From assembly GCF_000482785.1 (NCBI RefSeq), contig NZ_AXWS01000014.1, positions 310,001 through 374,000 on the forward strand: a stretch of 64,000 bases of DNA, read 5' to 3'. The position numbers were made by a program, and so were the translations under genes. Below the pieces are notes generated by a model, which saw only the letters and a program-made list of their open reading frames with translations, was not told the DNA's origin and searched no databases. Below, piece after piece: positions 47,457 through 55,652 of the stretch. The stretch is from Derxia gummosa DSM 723 (GTDB lineage Bacteria > Pseudomonadota > Gammaproteobacteria > Burkholderiales > Burkholderiaceae_E). The first letter of the stretch is position 1, and every line of letters begins with the position of its first letter.

Positions 47457-48092
47457 TCAGCGCGCCGCCAGCCCGTCGAAGGTGCTGGCCGCCACCCAGT
47501 CCACGATCTGCGCATTCGTGTACTGCCCCGAATCGCGCAGCATCGCCACCACCGGATCGCAGGCGCGCGCGAACAGCGTGTACAGCACCAGTTCACCTGG
47601 CAGCGACGTGTTGAGCTGGCCCGCCGCCTCGGCCTCGGCGATCCAGATGCCGAGCTTGTTGCTCAGGCCGATCAGCCGGTCCATGTAGTCGTCATTGCCC
47701 TGAAGCGCCGCGCTCAGCGCCGAGTTGTGCGACGGCAGCACCGGCATCTCGCCCGCGAGCTGGGTTTCCATCGCCCAGCGGGCCACGGCGCGCAGCTGGT
47801 CGATCGGCCTAGCGGCGCCCCGCGGTCCGGCCTCGGCCGCCGCTGCACGCAAGCCATCGACGAAGCCGAGCGCGCGATCGAGCGCAGCCACCATCGCCGC
47901 CGCCGCCAGCTGCTCCTTCGAGGAGAACAGCTTGTACAGGCTCGCCTTGGCCAGCCCGGCCTCGGCCGCGACCTCGTCAACCGTCATCGCGTCATAGCCC
48001 TTGGTGGCCAGCAGGCGATTCACGACCGCGACGATGGCCTCCTCGCGCACGCGCTGCATCTGTTCCTTGATCGAGGGTCGGTTACTGGCCAT
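47457..48092 (-). CDS. TetR/AcrR family transcriptional regulator
   Basis: 211 residues from ATG at 48092. The N-terminal helix-turn-helix is in AMTVDEVAAEAGLAKASLYK and the following LFSSKEQLAA. The C-terminal ligand domain is mostly helical and contains MPVLPSHNSALSAALQGNDD. It is divergent from the lipid-modification cluster across 124 bp that hold an AT-rich inverted repeat, so it most likely represses that cluster and itself. The ligand is unknown; a fatty acid or acyl derivative would fit. Confidence 0.88.
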   Translation of the reverse strand: MASNRPSIKEQMQRVREEAIVAVVNRLLATKGYDAMTVDEVAAEAGLAKASLYKLFSSKEQLAAAAMVAALDRALGFVDGLRAAAAEAGPRGAARPIDQLRAVARWAMETQLAGEMPVLPSHNSALSAALQGNDDYMDRLIGLSNKLGIWIAEAEAAGQLNTSLPGELVLYTLFARACDPVVAMLRDSGQYTNAQIVDWVAASTFDGLAAR

Positions 48093-48151
48093 GAAGCGAT
48101 TCCGGTAGATCGGTGAAGGTGAAGATACCGCGAAGTTCAGGATAAATATCA

Positions 48152-48174
48152 ATGAGTAAATTTATTGAACTCAT
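48152..48174. promoter_or_regulatory. candidate TetR operator
   Basis: ATGAGT (48152-48157) and ACTCAT (48169-48174) are perfect inverted arms around the AT-rich centre AAATTTATTGA. A second, overlapping pair TCAAT/ATTGA (48149-48167) is also present. This AT-rich island is exceptional in its GC-rich surroundings. It lies in the divergent tetR/oxidoreductase promoter space, 43 bp before the oxidoreductase start. Confidence 0.6.
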
Positions 48175-48216
48175 CAGTTCAACCCCTGTCGAAGCCACAA
48201 AGCGAAAGGGGAAGTC

Positions 48217-49536
48217 ATGCATCGTGTTGCCATCGTCGGGTCAGGCATCGCCGGCCTCTCGGCCGCCCTGCGGCTGACCGAACAACAGCCGGACTGGCAC
48301 ATCAGCCTGTTCGAGGCCGGGGGCCATTTCGGCGGCCATGCGAACACCGTCGACCTCACGCTCGCCGGCATCACCCACGGCGTGGACACCGGCTTCCTGG
48401 TCCACAACCGGCGCACCTATCCCCGGCTCATCCGGCTGTTCGAGCAGCTCGGCGTGGAGGTGGCCGAGTCGGACATGTCGTTCTCGGTGCAGGTTCCGCG
48501 CGCCGGCGGCGAACCCGGCCTGGAATGGAGCGGCAGCTCGCTGGCCAGCGTGTTCGCGCAGCGCCGCAACCTGCTGCGACCGCGCTTCTGGCGGATGCTG
48601 AGCGAGATCGTGCGCTTCAACCGGCTCGCGACGGCGCTCGCCCGGCAAGGCGCCGACGCCGGCCTCGCCATGCCGATCGGCGACTTCCTCGACCACCACG
48701 GCTTCGGCCCCGCCTTCCGCGACGACTATCTGCTGCCGATGATCGGCTGCATCTGGTCCTGCCCGACCGACCAGATGCTGCGCTTCCCGGTCGCCACGCT
48801 CATCCGCTTCTGCCACAACCACGGCCTCATCCAGATCACCGACCGGCCGCAGTGGTACACGGTGCGCGGCGGCTCGCGCGAGTACGTGCGCCGCGTGATC
48901 GAGCGCCTCGCCGACGCCCGCCTGCACACGCCGGTGGTGGGCCTGCAACGCGGGCTCGACAGCGTCACGCTGCACACGCCGACCGGTGCCGAGACCTTCG
49001 ACGCCGTCGTGCTCGCCTGCCACGCCGACCAGGCCCTCGCCCTGCTCGGCCCCGACGCCACCCGCGCCGAGCGCGGCCTGCTCGGCGCCATCCGCTACCA
49101 GCCCAACAGCGCCGTGCTGCACACCGACGCGAGCGTACTGCCGCGCCGCGCCGCCGCCTGGGCCGCCTGGAACTACGAGCGCGCCGCCGATGATCGTCGC
49201 GAGGAGGCGCGCGTCTGCCTGCACTACCTCATCAACCGGCTCCAGCCCCTGCCGTGGACCGAGCCGGTGATCGTCTCGCTCAACCCGGCGCGGCCGATCG
49301 ACCCGCAAAAGGTGCATCGGGAAATCAGCTATTCACATCCGGTGTTCGATCTGGCCGCGATCGAGGCCCAGCGCCGCATCGGGGAAATCCAGGGCCAGCG
49401 CCTGACCTGGTTCTGCGGCGCCTGGTGCGGCTACGGCTTCCACGAGGACGGCCTGCGCGCCGGCGAGGACAGCGCCGACGCCCTGCGCACCCATCTCGTC
49501 ACACGGCCCGCGCGTCATCTCGAAAGCGTCGCATGA
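48217..49536 (+). CDS. FAD-dependent oxidoreductase (amine-oxidase-like, COG2907 type)
   Basis: 439 residues. It starts with the Rossmann motif HRVAIVGSGIAGLSAALRL (2-20) and FEAGGHFGGHANTV, and has a C-terminal FAD block FCGAWCGYGFHEDGLRAGED. Such proteins cluster with cfa-like methyltransferases and DUF1365. In Rhodobacter a related flavoprotein acts as a desaturase on methylated fatty acids (Ufa pathway); I infer a related lipid role here. It leads an operon in which each of the next two starts overlaps the preceding stop by an ATGA. Confidence 0.85.
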   Translation: MHRVAIVGSGIAGLSAALRLTEQQPDWHISLFEAGGHFGGHANTVDLTLAGITHGVDTGFLVHNRRTYPRLIRLFEQLGVEVAESDMSFSVQVPRAGGEPGLEWSGSSLASVFAQRRNLLRPRFWRMLSEIVRFNRLATALARQGADAGLAMPIGDFLDHHGFGPAFRDDYLLPMIGCIWSCPTDQMLRFPVATLIRFCHNHGLIQITDRPQWYTVRGGSREYVRRVIERLADARLHTPVVGLQRGLDSVTLHTPTGAETFDAVVLACHADQALALLGPDATRAERGLLGAIRYQPNSAVLHTDASVLPRRAAAWAAWNYERAADDRREEARVCLHYLINRLQPLPWTEPVIVSLNPARPIDPQKVHREISYSHPVFDLAAIEAQRRIGEIQGQRLTWFCGAWCGYGFHEDGLRAGEDSADALRTHLVTRPARHLESVA

Positions 49537-50309
49537 GCACGCCGGCCCGCGCGCTGATCGGCTTCGGCGAGGTCTGGCACCGCCGCCTGCGTCCGGTCGA
49601 GCACGCCTTCCGCTATCGCGGCTACTTCCTGCTGCTGCCGATGCGCGGCCTGCGCGACGCACCCGACCCGGTGCTGCGCCGCAACCGCGCCGGCGCCATC
49701 AGCTTCCACGACCGCGATCACGGCGACGGCGGCGCCGACGCGCTCGCCTGGTTCGACGCCCTGCTCGCGCGCGAAGGCATCACCGATGCCGACGGCGAGG
49801 TCTGGCTGCACACCTATCCGCGCGTGCTCGGCTACGCCTTCAAGCCGGTGAGCTTCTGGTTCGCGCAGCGCACCGACGGCTCGCTCGCCGCCGTGCTGGC
49901 CGAGGTCAACAACACCTTCGGCGAACGCCACTGCTATCTGCTCGCCGGGCCTCGGCTCGGCTGGGGCTCCGAACAGCGCACCGCCAAGATCTTTCACGTC
50001 TCGCCGTTCTGCCGCGTCGAGGGCGAATACCGCTTCCGCTTCGAGCGCACCGGCGACGCCGCCGGCCAGCCCGCACGCAGCCTCGCCCGCGTCGATCTGC
50101 ACGACGCCACCGGCCCGCTGATCCAGACCAGCATCGGCGGCGCCTTGCAAGCGCTTTCAGCATCCGCGCTGCGGCGGGCCTTCTGGGGCACGCCTGCGAT
50201 GACGCTCGGCGTCATCGCGCGCATCCACTGGCAGGCCTTGCAGTTGTGGCGCAAGCGCCTGCCCTTCTTCACCAAGCCAGCCGCGCCCGAGCGCCTCGTG
50301 AGCCGATGA
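49533..50309 (+). CDS. DUF1365 family protein
   Basis: 258 residues from ATG at 49533 in an ATGA overlap with the oxidoreductase stop. Family features are EVWHRRLRPVEHAFRYRGYF near the start, VWLHTYPRVLGYAFKPVSFW in the middle, and EVNNTFGERHCYLL. Its biochemical function is not established, but it almost always lies between the flavin oxidoreductase and the cfa-like gene, as here. A TTGCAAGCGCTTTCAG motif copy (50145-50160) lies near its end. No membrane helix or signal is evident. Confidence 0.88.
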   Translation: MSTPARALIGFGEVWHRRLRPVEHAFRYRGYFLLLPMRGLRDAPDPVLRRNRAGAISFHDRDHGDGGADALAWFDALLAREGITDADGEVWLHTYPRVLGYAFKPVSFWFAQRTDGSLAAVLAEVNNTFGERHCYLLAGPRLGWGSEQRTAKIFHVSPFCRVEGEYRFRFERTGDAAGQPARSLARVDLHDATGPLIQTSIGGALQALSASALRRAFWGTPAMTLGVIARIHWQALQLWRKRLPFFTKPAAPERLVSR

Positions 50310-51625
50310 ACAGCACCACCGCGCCCAGCAACAGCCTCGACCTTCCGGCCGAGACCACCCGCCTGCCCGCCACCGCGCGCAATGCGCTGCGCCTGCTGCA
50401 CCGGCTGCCGCACGGCCGGCTCGACCTGCACCTGCCCGACGGCGCCCAGCTCCAGCTGCCGTCCGCGCCGGGCGCCGACCCGCGCGCTCGGCGAGTCCGC
50501 CCGATCGCCCAGACCACGACGCCACCGCCCGCGTCCGACACCGCCCACGCCAGCCTGCGCGTGCACGACTGGCGGATGTTCGACGCCTGCCTGCGATCCG
50601 GCGACATCGGCCTCGCCGAGAGCTACCTCGACGGCGGCTGGGACACGCCCGATCTCGCCGGCCTGCTGCGCCTCGCCATCGCCAACCGCGACCACCTCGA
50701 CCGCCTCGTGTACGGCTCGTGGTGGGGCCGGCTCTGGCACCGCCTGGTCGCCCTGCGCAACCGCAACACCCGCGCCGGCAGCAAGCGCAACATCCACGCT
50801 CACTACGACCTCGGCAACGACTTCTACCGGCTCTGGCTCGACCCCGGCATGAGCTACAGCTCGGCCTGGTTCGAGGGCCGCGATCCGGCCGGCATCGAGC
50901 TCGAAGCCGCGCAGCGCGCCAAGTTCGCCCGCGCGCTGCGCGAGGCCGGCGTCGCTCCCGGCAGCCGCGTGCTCGAGATCGGATGCGGCTGGGGCGGCCT
51001 GGCCGAACTGGCCGCGCGCGACTTCGGCGCCCACGTCACCGGCGTCACGCTGTCGCGCGAGCAGCTCGCCTGGGGCCGCGAACGCCTCGCGCGCGCCAGC
51101 CTCGCCGAGCACGCCGAACTGCGCTTCGAGGACTACCGCGACCTGCCCGCGCGCCATGCCGCCGAGCCCTTCGATGCCGTCGTCTCGATCGAGATGTTCG
51201 AGGCCGTCGGCCGCGAGTACTGGCGCGGCTACTTCGGCGCGCTCGCGGCCTGCCTGCGCCCCGGCGGCCGCGCCTGCATCCAGACCATCACGCTGCGCGA
51301 CGATCTGTTCGCGCGCTACCTGCGCACCCCCGACTTCATCCAGCAGTACATCTTTCCGGGCGGCCAGCTGCCGAGCGTCGCGGCCTTCGAGGGCGAGGCG
51401 CGGCGCGCCGGCTTCAGCGTGGAAAACCGCCTCGCCTTCGGCCGCGACTACGCCGAGACGCTTCGGCGCTGGCGCGCGAGCTTCAACGCCGCCGCCGACC
51501 AGGTGCAAGCGCGCGGCTTCGACGCCCGCTTCCAGCGCCTGTGGAACTTCTACCTCGCCTACTGCGAGGCCGCCTTCGACACCGGCAACACCGATGTCGT
51601 GCAGTTCACGCTGCGCCGCGACTGA
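50306..51625 (+). CDS. cyclopropane-fatty-acyl-phospholipid synthase-like methyltransferase
   Basis: 439 residues from ATG at 50306 in an ATGA overlap with the DUF1365 gene. An N-terminal lipid-binding region (VHDWRMFDACLRSGDIGLAE) is followed by the catalytic domain with HAHYDLGNDFYRLWLDPGMS, SAM motif VLEIGCGWGGLAELAA and FDAVVSIEMFEAVGREY. It uses SAM to methylate or cyclopropanate double bonds of phospholipid acyl chains. In this cluster type the product may be a methyl-branched or furan fatty acid rather than a cyclopropane. Sequence alone does not settle which. Confidence 0.9.
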   Translation: MNSTTAPSNSLDLPAETTRLPATARNALRLLHRLPHGRLDLHLPDGAQLQLPSAPGADPRARRVRPIAQTTTPPPASDTAHASLRVHDWRMFDACLRSGDIGLAESYLDGGWDTPDLAGLLRLAIANRDHLDRLVYGSWWGRLWHRLVALRNRNTRAGSKRNIHAHYDLGNDFYRLWLDPGMSYSSAWFEGRDPAGIELEAAQRAKFARALREAGVAPGSRVLEIGCGWGGLAELAARDFGAHVTGVTLSREQLAWGRERLARASLAEHAELRFEDYRDLPARHAAEPFDAVVSIEMFEAVGREYWRGYFGALAACLRPGGRACIQTITLRDDLFARYLRTPDFIQQYIFPGGQLPSVAAFEGEARRAGFSVENRLAFGRDYAETLRRWRASFNAAADQVQARGFDARFQRLWNFYLAYCEAAFDTGNTDVVQFTLRRD

Positions 51626-51640
51626 GGCTGGACCAGGTAG

Positions 51641-52303
51641 ATGCAAACCTTTGCAAATCCGCCATCGCCGGGCGTCACGTCCCACGCCGGCATCCGCACA
51701 GGCACGCCCCGCCAAGCCTTCCGGCGCCCGCCCGCCCCCGCGCGCCGCGCCCTGCTCGCGGCGCTGTCCGCTCTCTACCTCCCGGCCCTTGCCATGAACG
51801 CCACCGCAGCTCCCGCCACCACCACCGATGCCGCTCCCGCCGAGATCCGCGCCGACCTGCCCGAGGCCCGGCTCGTCGGCAGCGGCACGCTGCGCTTCTT
51901 CGGTCTGACCGTGTACGACGCGCGCCTGTGGGCTCCGCCCGGCTTCGACCCGCTGCGCTACGACCGCGAGCCCTTCGCGCTCGAACTCGCCTACGCGCGC
52001 AGGCTCGAAGGCGGCGCCATCGCCGAACGCTCGGTCGCCGAGATGCGCCGCATCGGCCCCTTCGACGAGGAACGCGCGCGACGCTGGCTCGCCCTCATGC
52101 GCGACGCCTTCCCAGACGTGACCGCGAACGACCGTCTGCTCGGCCTGCACGACGGGCGCGGCGGCGTGCGCTTCTTCCACAACGGCCGCCCGACCGCGAG
52201 CCTCGACGACGCGGACTATGCGCGGCTGTTCTTCGGCATCTGGCTCGCGCCCGCCACCAGCGCGCCCACGTTGCGCGCCGCCCTCATCGGCGCCGCGCGC
52301 TGA
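51641..52303 (+). CDS. chalcone isomerase-like (Chalcone_3) exported protein
   Basis: 220 residues from ATG at 51641. The first about 55 residues are basic then hydrophobic (RRALLAALSALYLPALAMNA), probably a signal peptide, unless a later start is used. The rest has the Chalcone_3 pattern: RLVGSGTLRFFGLTVYDARL, FALELAYARRLEGGAIAERS and [20 protein letters not shown]. Bacterial members bind fatty acids rather than chalcone. It starts 15 bp after the cfa-like gene. A TGCAAACCTTTGCA palindrome overlaps its first codons. Confidence 0.82.
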   Translation: MQTFANPPSPGVTSHAGIRTGTPRQAFRRPPAPARRALLAALSALYLPALAMNATAAPATTTDAAPAEIRADLPEARLVGSGTLRFFGLTVYDARLWAPPGFDPLRYDREPFALELAYARRLEGGAIAERSVAEMRRIGPFDEERARRWLALMRDAFPDVTANDRLLGLHDGRGGVRFFHNGRPTASLDDADYARLFFGIWLAPATSAPTLRAALIGAAR

Positions 52304-52319
52304 CCTCGGGCCACGACAG

Positions 52320-53672
52320 ATGAGCGCCATCACGCCTCCGGCCACCGCGCGGGGCTGGTACGCCGCCGCGAGCTACGGCGCGCTCGGGCTGCCGCTGGCC
52401 TTCGTCGCGCTGCCGCTCTATCTGCAACTGCCGCATCACTACGCCACCGTGGCCGGCGTGCCGCTGGGCGCGCTCGGCGCGGTGCTGCTCGCGGCGCGCG
52501 CCGGCGATGCGCTGATCGACCCCTGGCTCGGTCGGCTGGCCGATCGCGGCTTCGCGCGCGGCGGCAGCGCGGCGTGGCGGCTTGCGGCGGCGGGCGCGCT
52601 GCTGCTCGCGCTGGTCTTTCCGCTGCTGTGGTGGCCACCTACCGGCAAGGCCGCACTGGCGTGGCTCGGCCTCGGCCTGATCGCCTGCATGCCGGCCGCC
52701 AGCCTCGTCGGGCTCGTGCACCAGGCCTGGGGCACGCGCCGGGGCGGCACGGCCGCCGAGCGCGCCACCATCGCCGCCAGCCGCGAAGGCTTCGCGCTCG
52801 CGGGCGTGCTGTGCGCAAGCGCGCTGCCGCTGCTCGGCGGTCCGATGGCGACCAGCGTGGCGCTCGCGCTCGGCCTGGCGCTGGGGCTCGCGGCGCTGAC
52901 GCGCTCGCCGGCGCCTGTGGTCATGGGGGACACGGCGATGCCGGCGCCGAAACGGACGCCGGACCCCGGTCCCAACGCCACGGCCGGCGCGGCCGTGCCC
53001 ATCATCACCGGCCTCGCGGCCGACGCGCCCCCCTCGCCCTGGGCCATCGCCGCCTTCCGCCGCCTGCTCGGCATCCACCTGCTCAACGGCACGGCCGCCG
53101 CCGTGCCCGCGACGCTGCTGCCCTTCTTCGTTGCCGATCGGCTGCAGCTGCCCGGCTCCCAGCCCTTCTTCCTGCTCGCCTACTTCTGCGCCGCCGCGCT
53201 CGGTCTGCCGCTGTGGCTGCGCCTCGTGCCGCACATCGGCCTCGCGCGCGCCTGGCGGCTCGGCATGGTCGCAAGCGTGCTCGCCTTCGCGGCCACCCTG
53301 ATGCTCGGCAGCGGCGACGGCCGGGGCTTCACCGCCATCTGTCTCGCCAGCGGCCTCGCCCTCGGTGCCGACCTCGCGCTGCCGGCGGCCCTGCTCACCG
53401 GCGTGATCCGCGACGCCGGCCTCGGCCAGCGCGGCGAAGGCGCCTGCCTCGGGTGGTGGGCCTGCGCCAGCAAGCTCAACCTCGCGCTCGCCGCCGGCCT
53501 CGCCCTGCCCTTGCTCGACCTTGCCGGCTACCAGGCCGGCAGCCGCGCCCCCGCAGCATTGCAATCGCTTGCAATCGCCTACGGACTGCTGCCCTGCCTG
53601 CTCAAGCTCGCCGCCGCCGGCTGGCTGCTGCGCGCCGAACGACACCACCCGCGATGGAGCCAAAGCGCATGA
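52320..53672 (+). CDS. MFS transporter (GPH/MFS_2-like)
   Basis: 450 residues from ATG at 52320 (16 bp after the previous stop). About eleven or twelve membrane helices are visible in two halves, with a proline-rich loop near residues 200-235. The helix 2-3 loop RAGDALIDPWLGRLADR is like the sugar/cation (GPH) group. It may move a lipid or precursor; no substrate can be read. A TTGCAATCGCTTGCAA site (53559-53574) lies near the end, encoding ALQSLAIA. Confidence 0.85.
   Translation: MSAITPPATARGWYAAASYGALGLPLAFVALPLYLQLPHHYATVAGVPLGALGAVLLAARAGDALIDPWLGRLADRGFARGGSAAWRLAAAGALLLALVFPLLWWPPTGKAALAWLGLGLIACMPAASLVGLVHQAWGTRRGGTAAERATIAASREGFALAGVLCASALPLLGGPMATSVALALGLALGLAALTRSPAPVVMGDTAMPAPKRTPDPGPNATAGAAVPIITGLAADAPPSPWAIAAFRRLLGIHLLNGTAAAVPATLLPFFVADRLQLPGSQPFFLLAYFCAAALGLPLWLRLVPHIGLARAWRLGMVASVLAFAATLMLGSGDGRGFTAICLASGLALGADLALPAALLTGVIRDAGLGQRGEGACLGWWACASKLNLALAAGLALPLLDLAGYQAGSRAPAALQSLAIAYGLLPCLLKLAAAGWLLRAERHHPRWSQSA
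53559..53574. repeat. palindrome TTGCAATCGCTTGCAA (copy in MFS gene)
   Basis: A 15-of-16 copy of the recurring palindrome, within coding sequence of the MFS gene. Confidence 0.7.
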
Positions 53673-54283
53673 CCACGCCCGACCTTCACCCGCACGACGC
53701 CCCGCGCGCCACGCCCTCGTCCGCCGCCCCGATGCCCGACAGGCCCGCCGCGCCCGGCCGCCGCAGCCTGCTCGCCGCGCTCGGCGCCAGCCTGATCCTG
53801 CCAGGCTGCGCCGGCCCGCGCCCGCGCGACTACGCCGCCGAGAAACCCGCGCTCGACCTGCGCGACTACTTCAACGGCAGGCTCACCGCCCACGGCATGT
53901 TCAGCGACCGCTCGGGCCGCGTGGTCAAGCGCTTCACCGTCGCGCTCGACGGGCGCTGGACCGGCGACGACGGCGTGCTCGACGAACACTTCCGGTACAG
54001 CGACGGCAGCACCGAGCGCCGCACCTGGACGCTGCGCCACCTCGGCGACGGCCGCTACACCGGCCGCGCCGGCGACGTCGTGGGTGAAGCCAGCGGCGAA
54101 GGCGCCGGCAACGCCTTCCGCTGGCGCTACACCCTTGCCCTGCCCGTCGACGGCCGGGTCTGGCATGTGGACCTCGACGACTGGATGTTCCTCATCGACG
54201 ACCGCACGCTGCTCAACCGCTCGGCCATGAGCAAGCTCGGCATCCACCTCGGCGACGTCACGCTCGCCTTCACGCGCGGATGA
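53669..54283 (+). CDS. DUF3833 lipoprotein
   Basis: 204 residues from ATG at 53669, in an ATGA overlap with the MFS stop. The N-terminus carries GRRSLLAALGASLILPGCAG; LPGC is a lipobox, with mature Cys about residue 47. The body matches DUF3833: LRDYFNGRLTAHGMFSDRSG, then RYTGRAGDVVGEASGEGAGN and DDWMFLIDDRTLLNRSAMSK. It should sit in the inner leaflet of the outer membrane, or on the inner membrane. Function unknown but strongly tied to this cluster type. Confidence 0.87.
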   Translation: MTTPDLHPHDAPRATPSSAAPMPDRPAAPGRRSLLAALGASLILPGCAGPRPRDYAAEKPALDLRDYFNGRLTAHGMFSDRSGRVVKRFTVALDGRWTGDDGVLDEHFRYSDGSTERRTWTLRHLGDGRYTGRAGDVVGEASGEGAGNAFRWRYTLALPVDGRVWHVDLDDWMFLIDDRTLLNRSAMSKLGIHLGDVTLAFTRG

Positions 54284-54287
54284 CGCC

Positions 54288-55064
54288 ATGCCGCTGAACC
54301 CCCGCCTCGCCGACTGGCACGGTCGCAGCGCCTGGATCGTCGGCGCCTCCTCCGGCATCGGCCGCGCGACCGCCGCCGCGCTGCATCGGGCCGGCGCGCG
54401 CGTGATCGTCTCGGCCCGCGACGCGGCCGCGCTGCAAGCGTTTGCAGACGAGCATCCCGGCAGCCTCGCGCTGCCGCTCGACGTCACCGATACCGCAGCC
54501 GCTCGCAGTGCGGCGCAGGCGGTCGAGCGCCACACCGGCGGCCCGGCCGACCTCGTGCTCGTCTGCGCCGGCCATTACCGTCCGCTGCGCGCCACCGCCT
54601 TCGACCTCACCGAGATGGAGCGCCACCTCGCGGTCAACTACCTTGGCGCGCTGCATGTGCTCGACGCCGCGCTGCCCGCGATGCTCGCGGCCGGACGCGG
54701 GCATGTCAGCCTGGTCGGCAGCGTCGCCGGCTATCGCGGGCTGCCGCAATCGCTCGCCTACGGCCCGACCAAGGCCGCGCTCAACAATCTGGCCGAATGC
54801 CTGCACCTCGACCTGAGCCCGCGCGGCATCGGCGTGTCGATCATCAACCCCGGCTTCGTCGAGACGCCGCTCACCGCGAGCAACGACTTCGCGATGCCCG
54901 CGCTCATCACGCCCGAGCAGGCCGCCGCGCACATGCTGCGCGGCTGGGCGCGCGGCGATTTCGAGATGAACTTCCCGCGCCGCTTCACGCGCTGGGTCGC
55001 GCTGCTGCGCCACCTGCCCGACGCCTGGTACTTCGCAACCGTGCGGCGCGTGACCGGAGGCTGA
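54288..55064 (+). CDS. SDR family NAD(P)-dependent oxidoreductase
   Basis: 258 residues from ATG at 54288, 4 bp after the DUF3833 gene. The cofactor motif is GASSGIGRA (about 18-26), the substrate-site Ser is in SLVGSVAG and the YxxxK motif is YGPTKAAL. The C-terminal part is basic and aromatic. It likely reduces or oxidises a keto/hydroxyl group on a lipid intermediate. A CTGCAAGCGTTTGCAG copy of the recurring palindrome lies inside the gene, encoding LQAFAD. Confidence 0.88.
   Translation: MPLNPRLADWHGRSAWIVGASSGIGRATAAALHRAGARVIVSARDAAALQAFADEHPGSLALPLDVTDTAAARSAAQAVERHTGGPADLVLVCAGHYRPLRATAFDLTEMERHLAVNYLGALHVLDAALPAMLAAGRGHVSLVGSVAGYRGLPQSLAYGPTKAALNNLAECLHLDLSPRGIGVSIINPGFVETPLTASNDFAMPALITPEQAAAHMLRGWARGDFEMNFPRRFTRWVALLRHLPDAWYFATVRRVTGG
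54432..54447. repeat. palindrome CTGCAAGCGTTTGCAG (copy in SDR gene)
   Basis: A copy of the recurring palindrome with a CG centre, within the SDR gene; it shares the LQAFA codons with the copy in livG, although the two genes are unrelated. Confidence 0.65.
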
Positions 55065-55067
55065 GCG

Positions 55068-55586
55068 ATGAGCACCCTGCCCCCCTCCGCATCCGGCGCC
55101 GTGTCCGGGCACGCACCTGTCACGAAGGACGCCCGCGCGCGCGACGGCGCCAGCTTCATCCGCGACCCGCGCACCGCCGCGATCGTGGCCGCCTGGGAAG
55201 GTCTCACGCCCGCCACCGTGCCGGCGCTGCTCGCGCGCTATGCCGACGACGCACGCTTCCGCGACCCGTTCAATGATGTACGCGGCCATGCCGCCATCGC
55301 CCGCATCCTCGACCACATGTTCCGCAGCCTCGGCTCACCGCGCTTCATGGTGACGAGCGCCGTGACCGAAGGTGAAGATGCATTCCTGATCTGGGATTTC
55401 AGCTTCCATCGCACCGGCGGCAGGCCGATGTCGATCCACGGCGTGACGCATCTGCGGTTCGCGGCCGACGGCCGGGTCGCATTGCACCGCGACTACTGGG
55501 ATGCGGCCGAGGAGCTGTACGCGAAGTTGCCGGTGATCGGGGCGGTGATGCGGTGGTTGCGGGGGAAGCTGGCAACGCCGGCATGA
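55068..55586 (+). CDS. nuclear transport factor 2 / SnoaL-like protein
   Basis: 172 residues from ATG at 55068, with GGAGG upstream. An NTF2-like cone fold is suggested by ALLARYADDARFRDPFNDVR, HAAIARILDHMF and ending HRDYWDAAEELYAKLPVIGA. Such small proteins bind or isomerise small hydrophobic molecules. It is the last of the cluster, 66 bp before the converging mnmE stop. Similar proteins are found in sigma-E/ChrR regulon clusters of other proteobacteria. Confidence 0.85.
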   Translation: MSTLPPSASGAVSGHAPVTKDARARDGASFIRDPRTAAIVAAWEGLTPATVPALLARYADDARFRDPFNDVRGHAAIARILDHMFRSLGSPRFMVTSAVTEGEDAFLIWDFSFHRTGGRPMSIHGVTHLRFAADGRVALHRDYWDAAEELYAKLPVIGAVMRWLRGKLATPA

Positions 55587-55652
55587 CGTTCATGAGCGCC
55601 AGCCGGGCCATCGTGACGGACCGGCGACGACACTTGACGGCGTCCGGCCGGA

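Noticed and set aside
51641-51656. ATGCAAACCTTTGCAA at the start of the chalcone-like gene
   Set aside because: The half-sites resemble the recurring palindrome, but the central CG is lost, so it was not counted as a main copy.
49994-52345. A long open frame on the minus strand opposite DUF1365 and the cfa-like gene
   Set aside because: The product is Ala/Arg/Gly-rich with no family features, and the opposite strand has three well-recognised genes; in GC-rich DNA such mirror frames are common.
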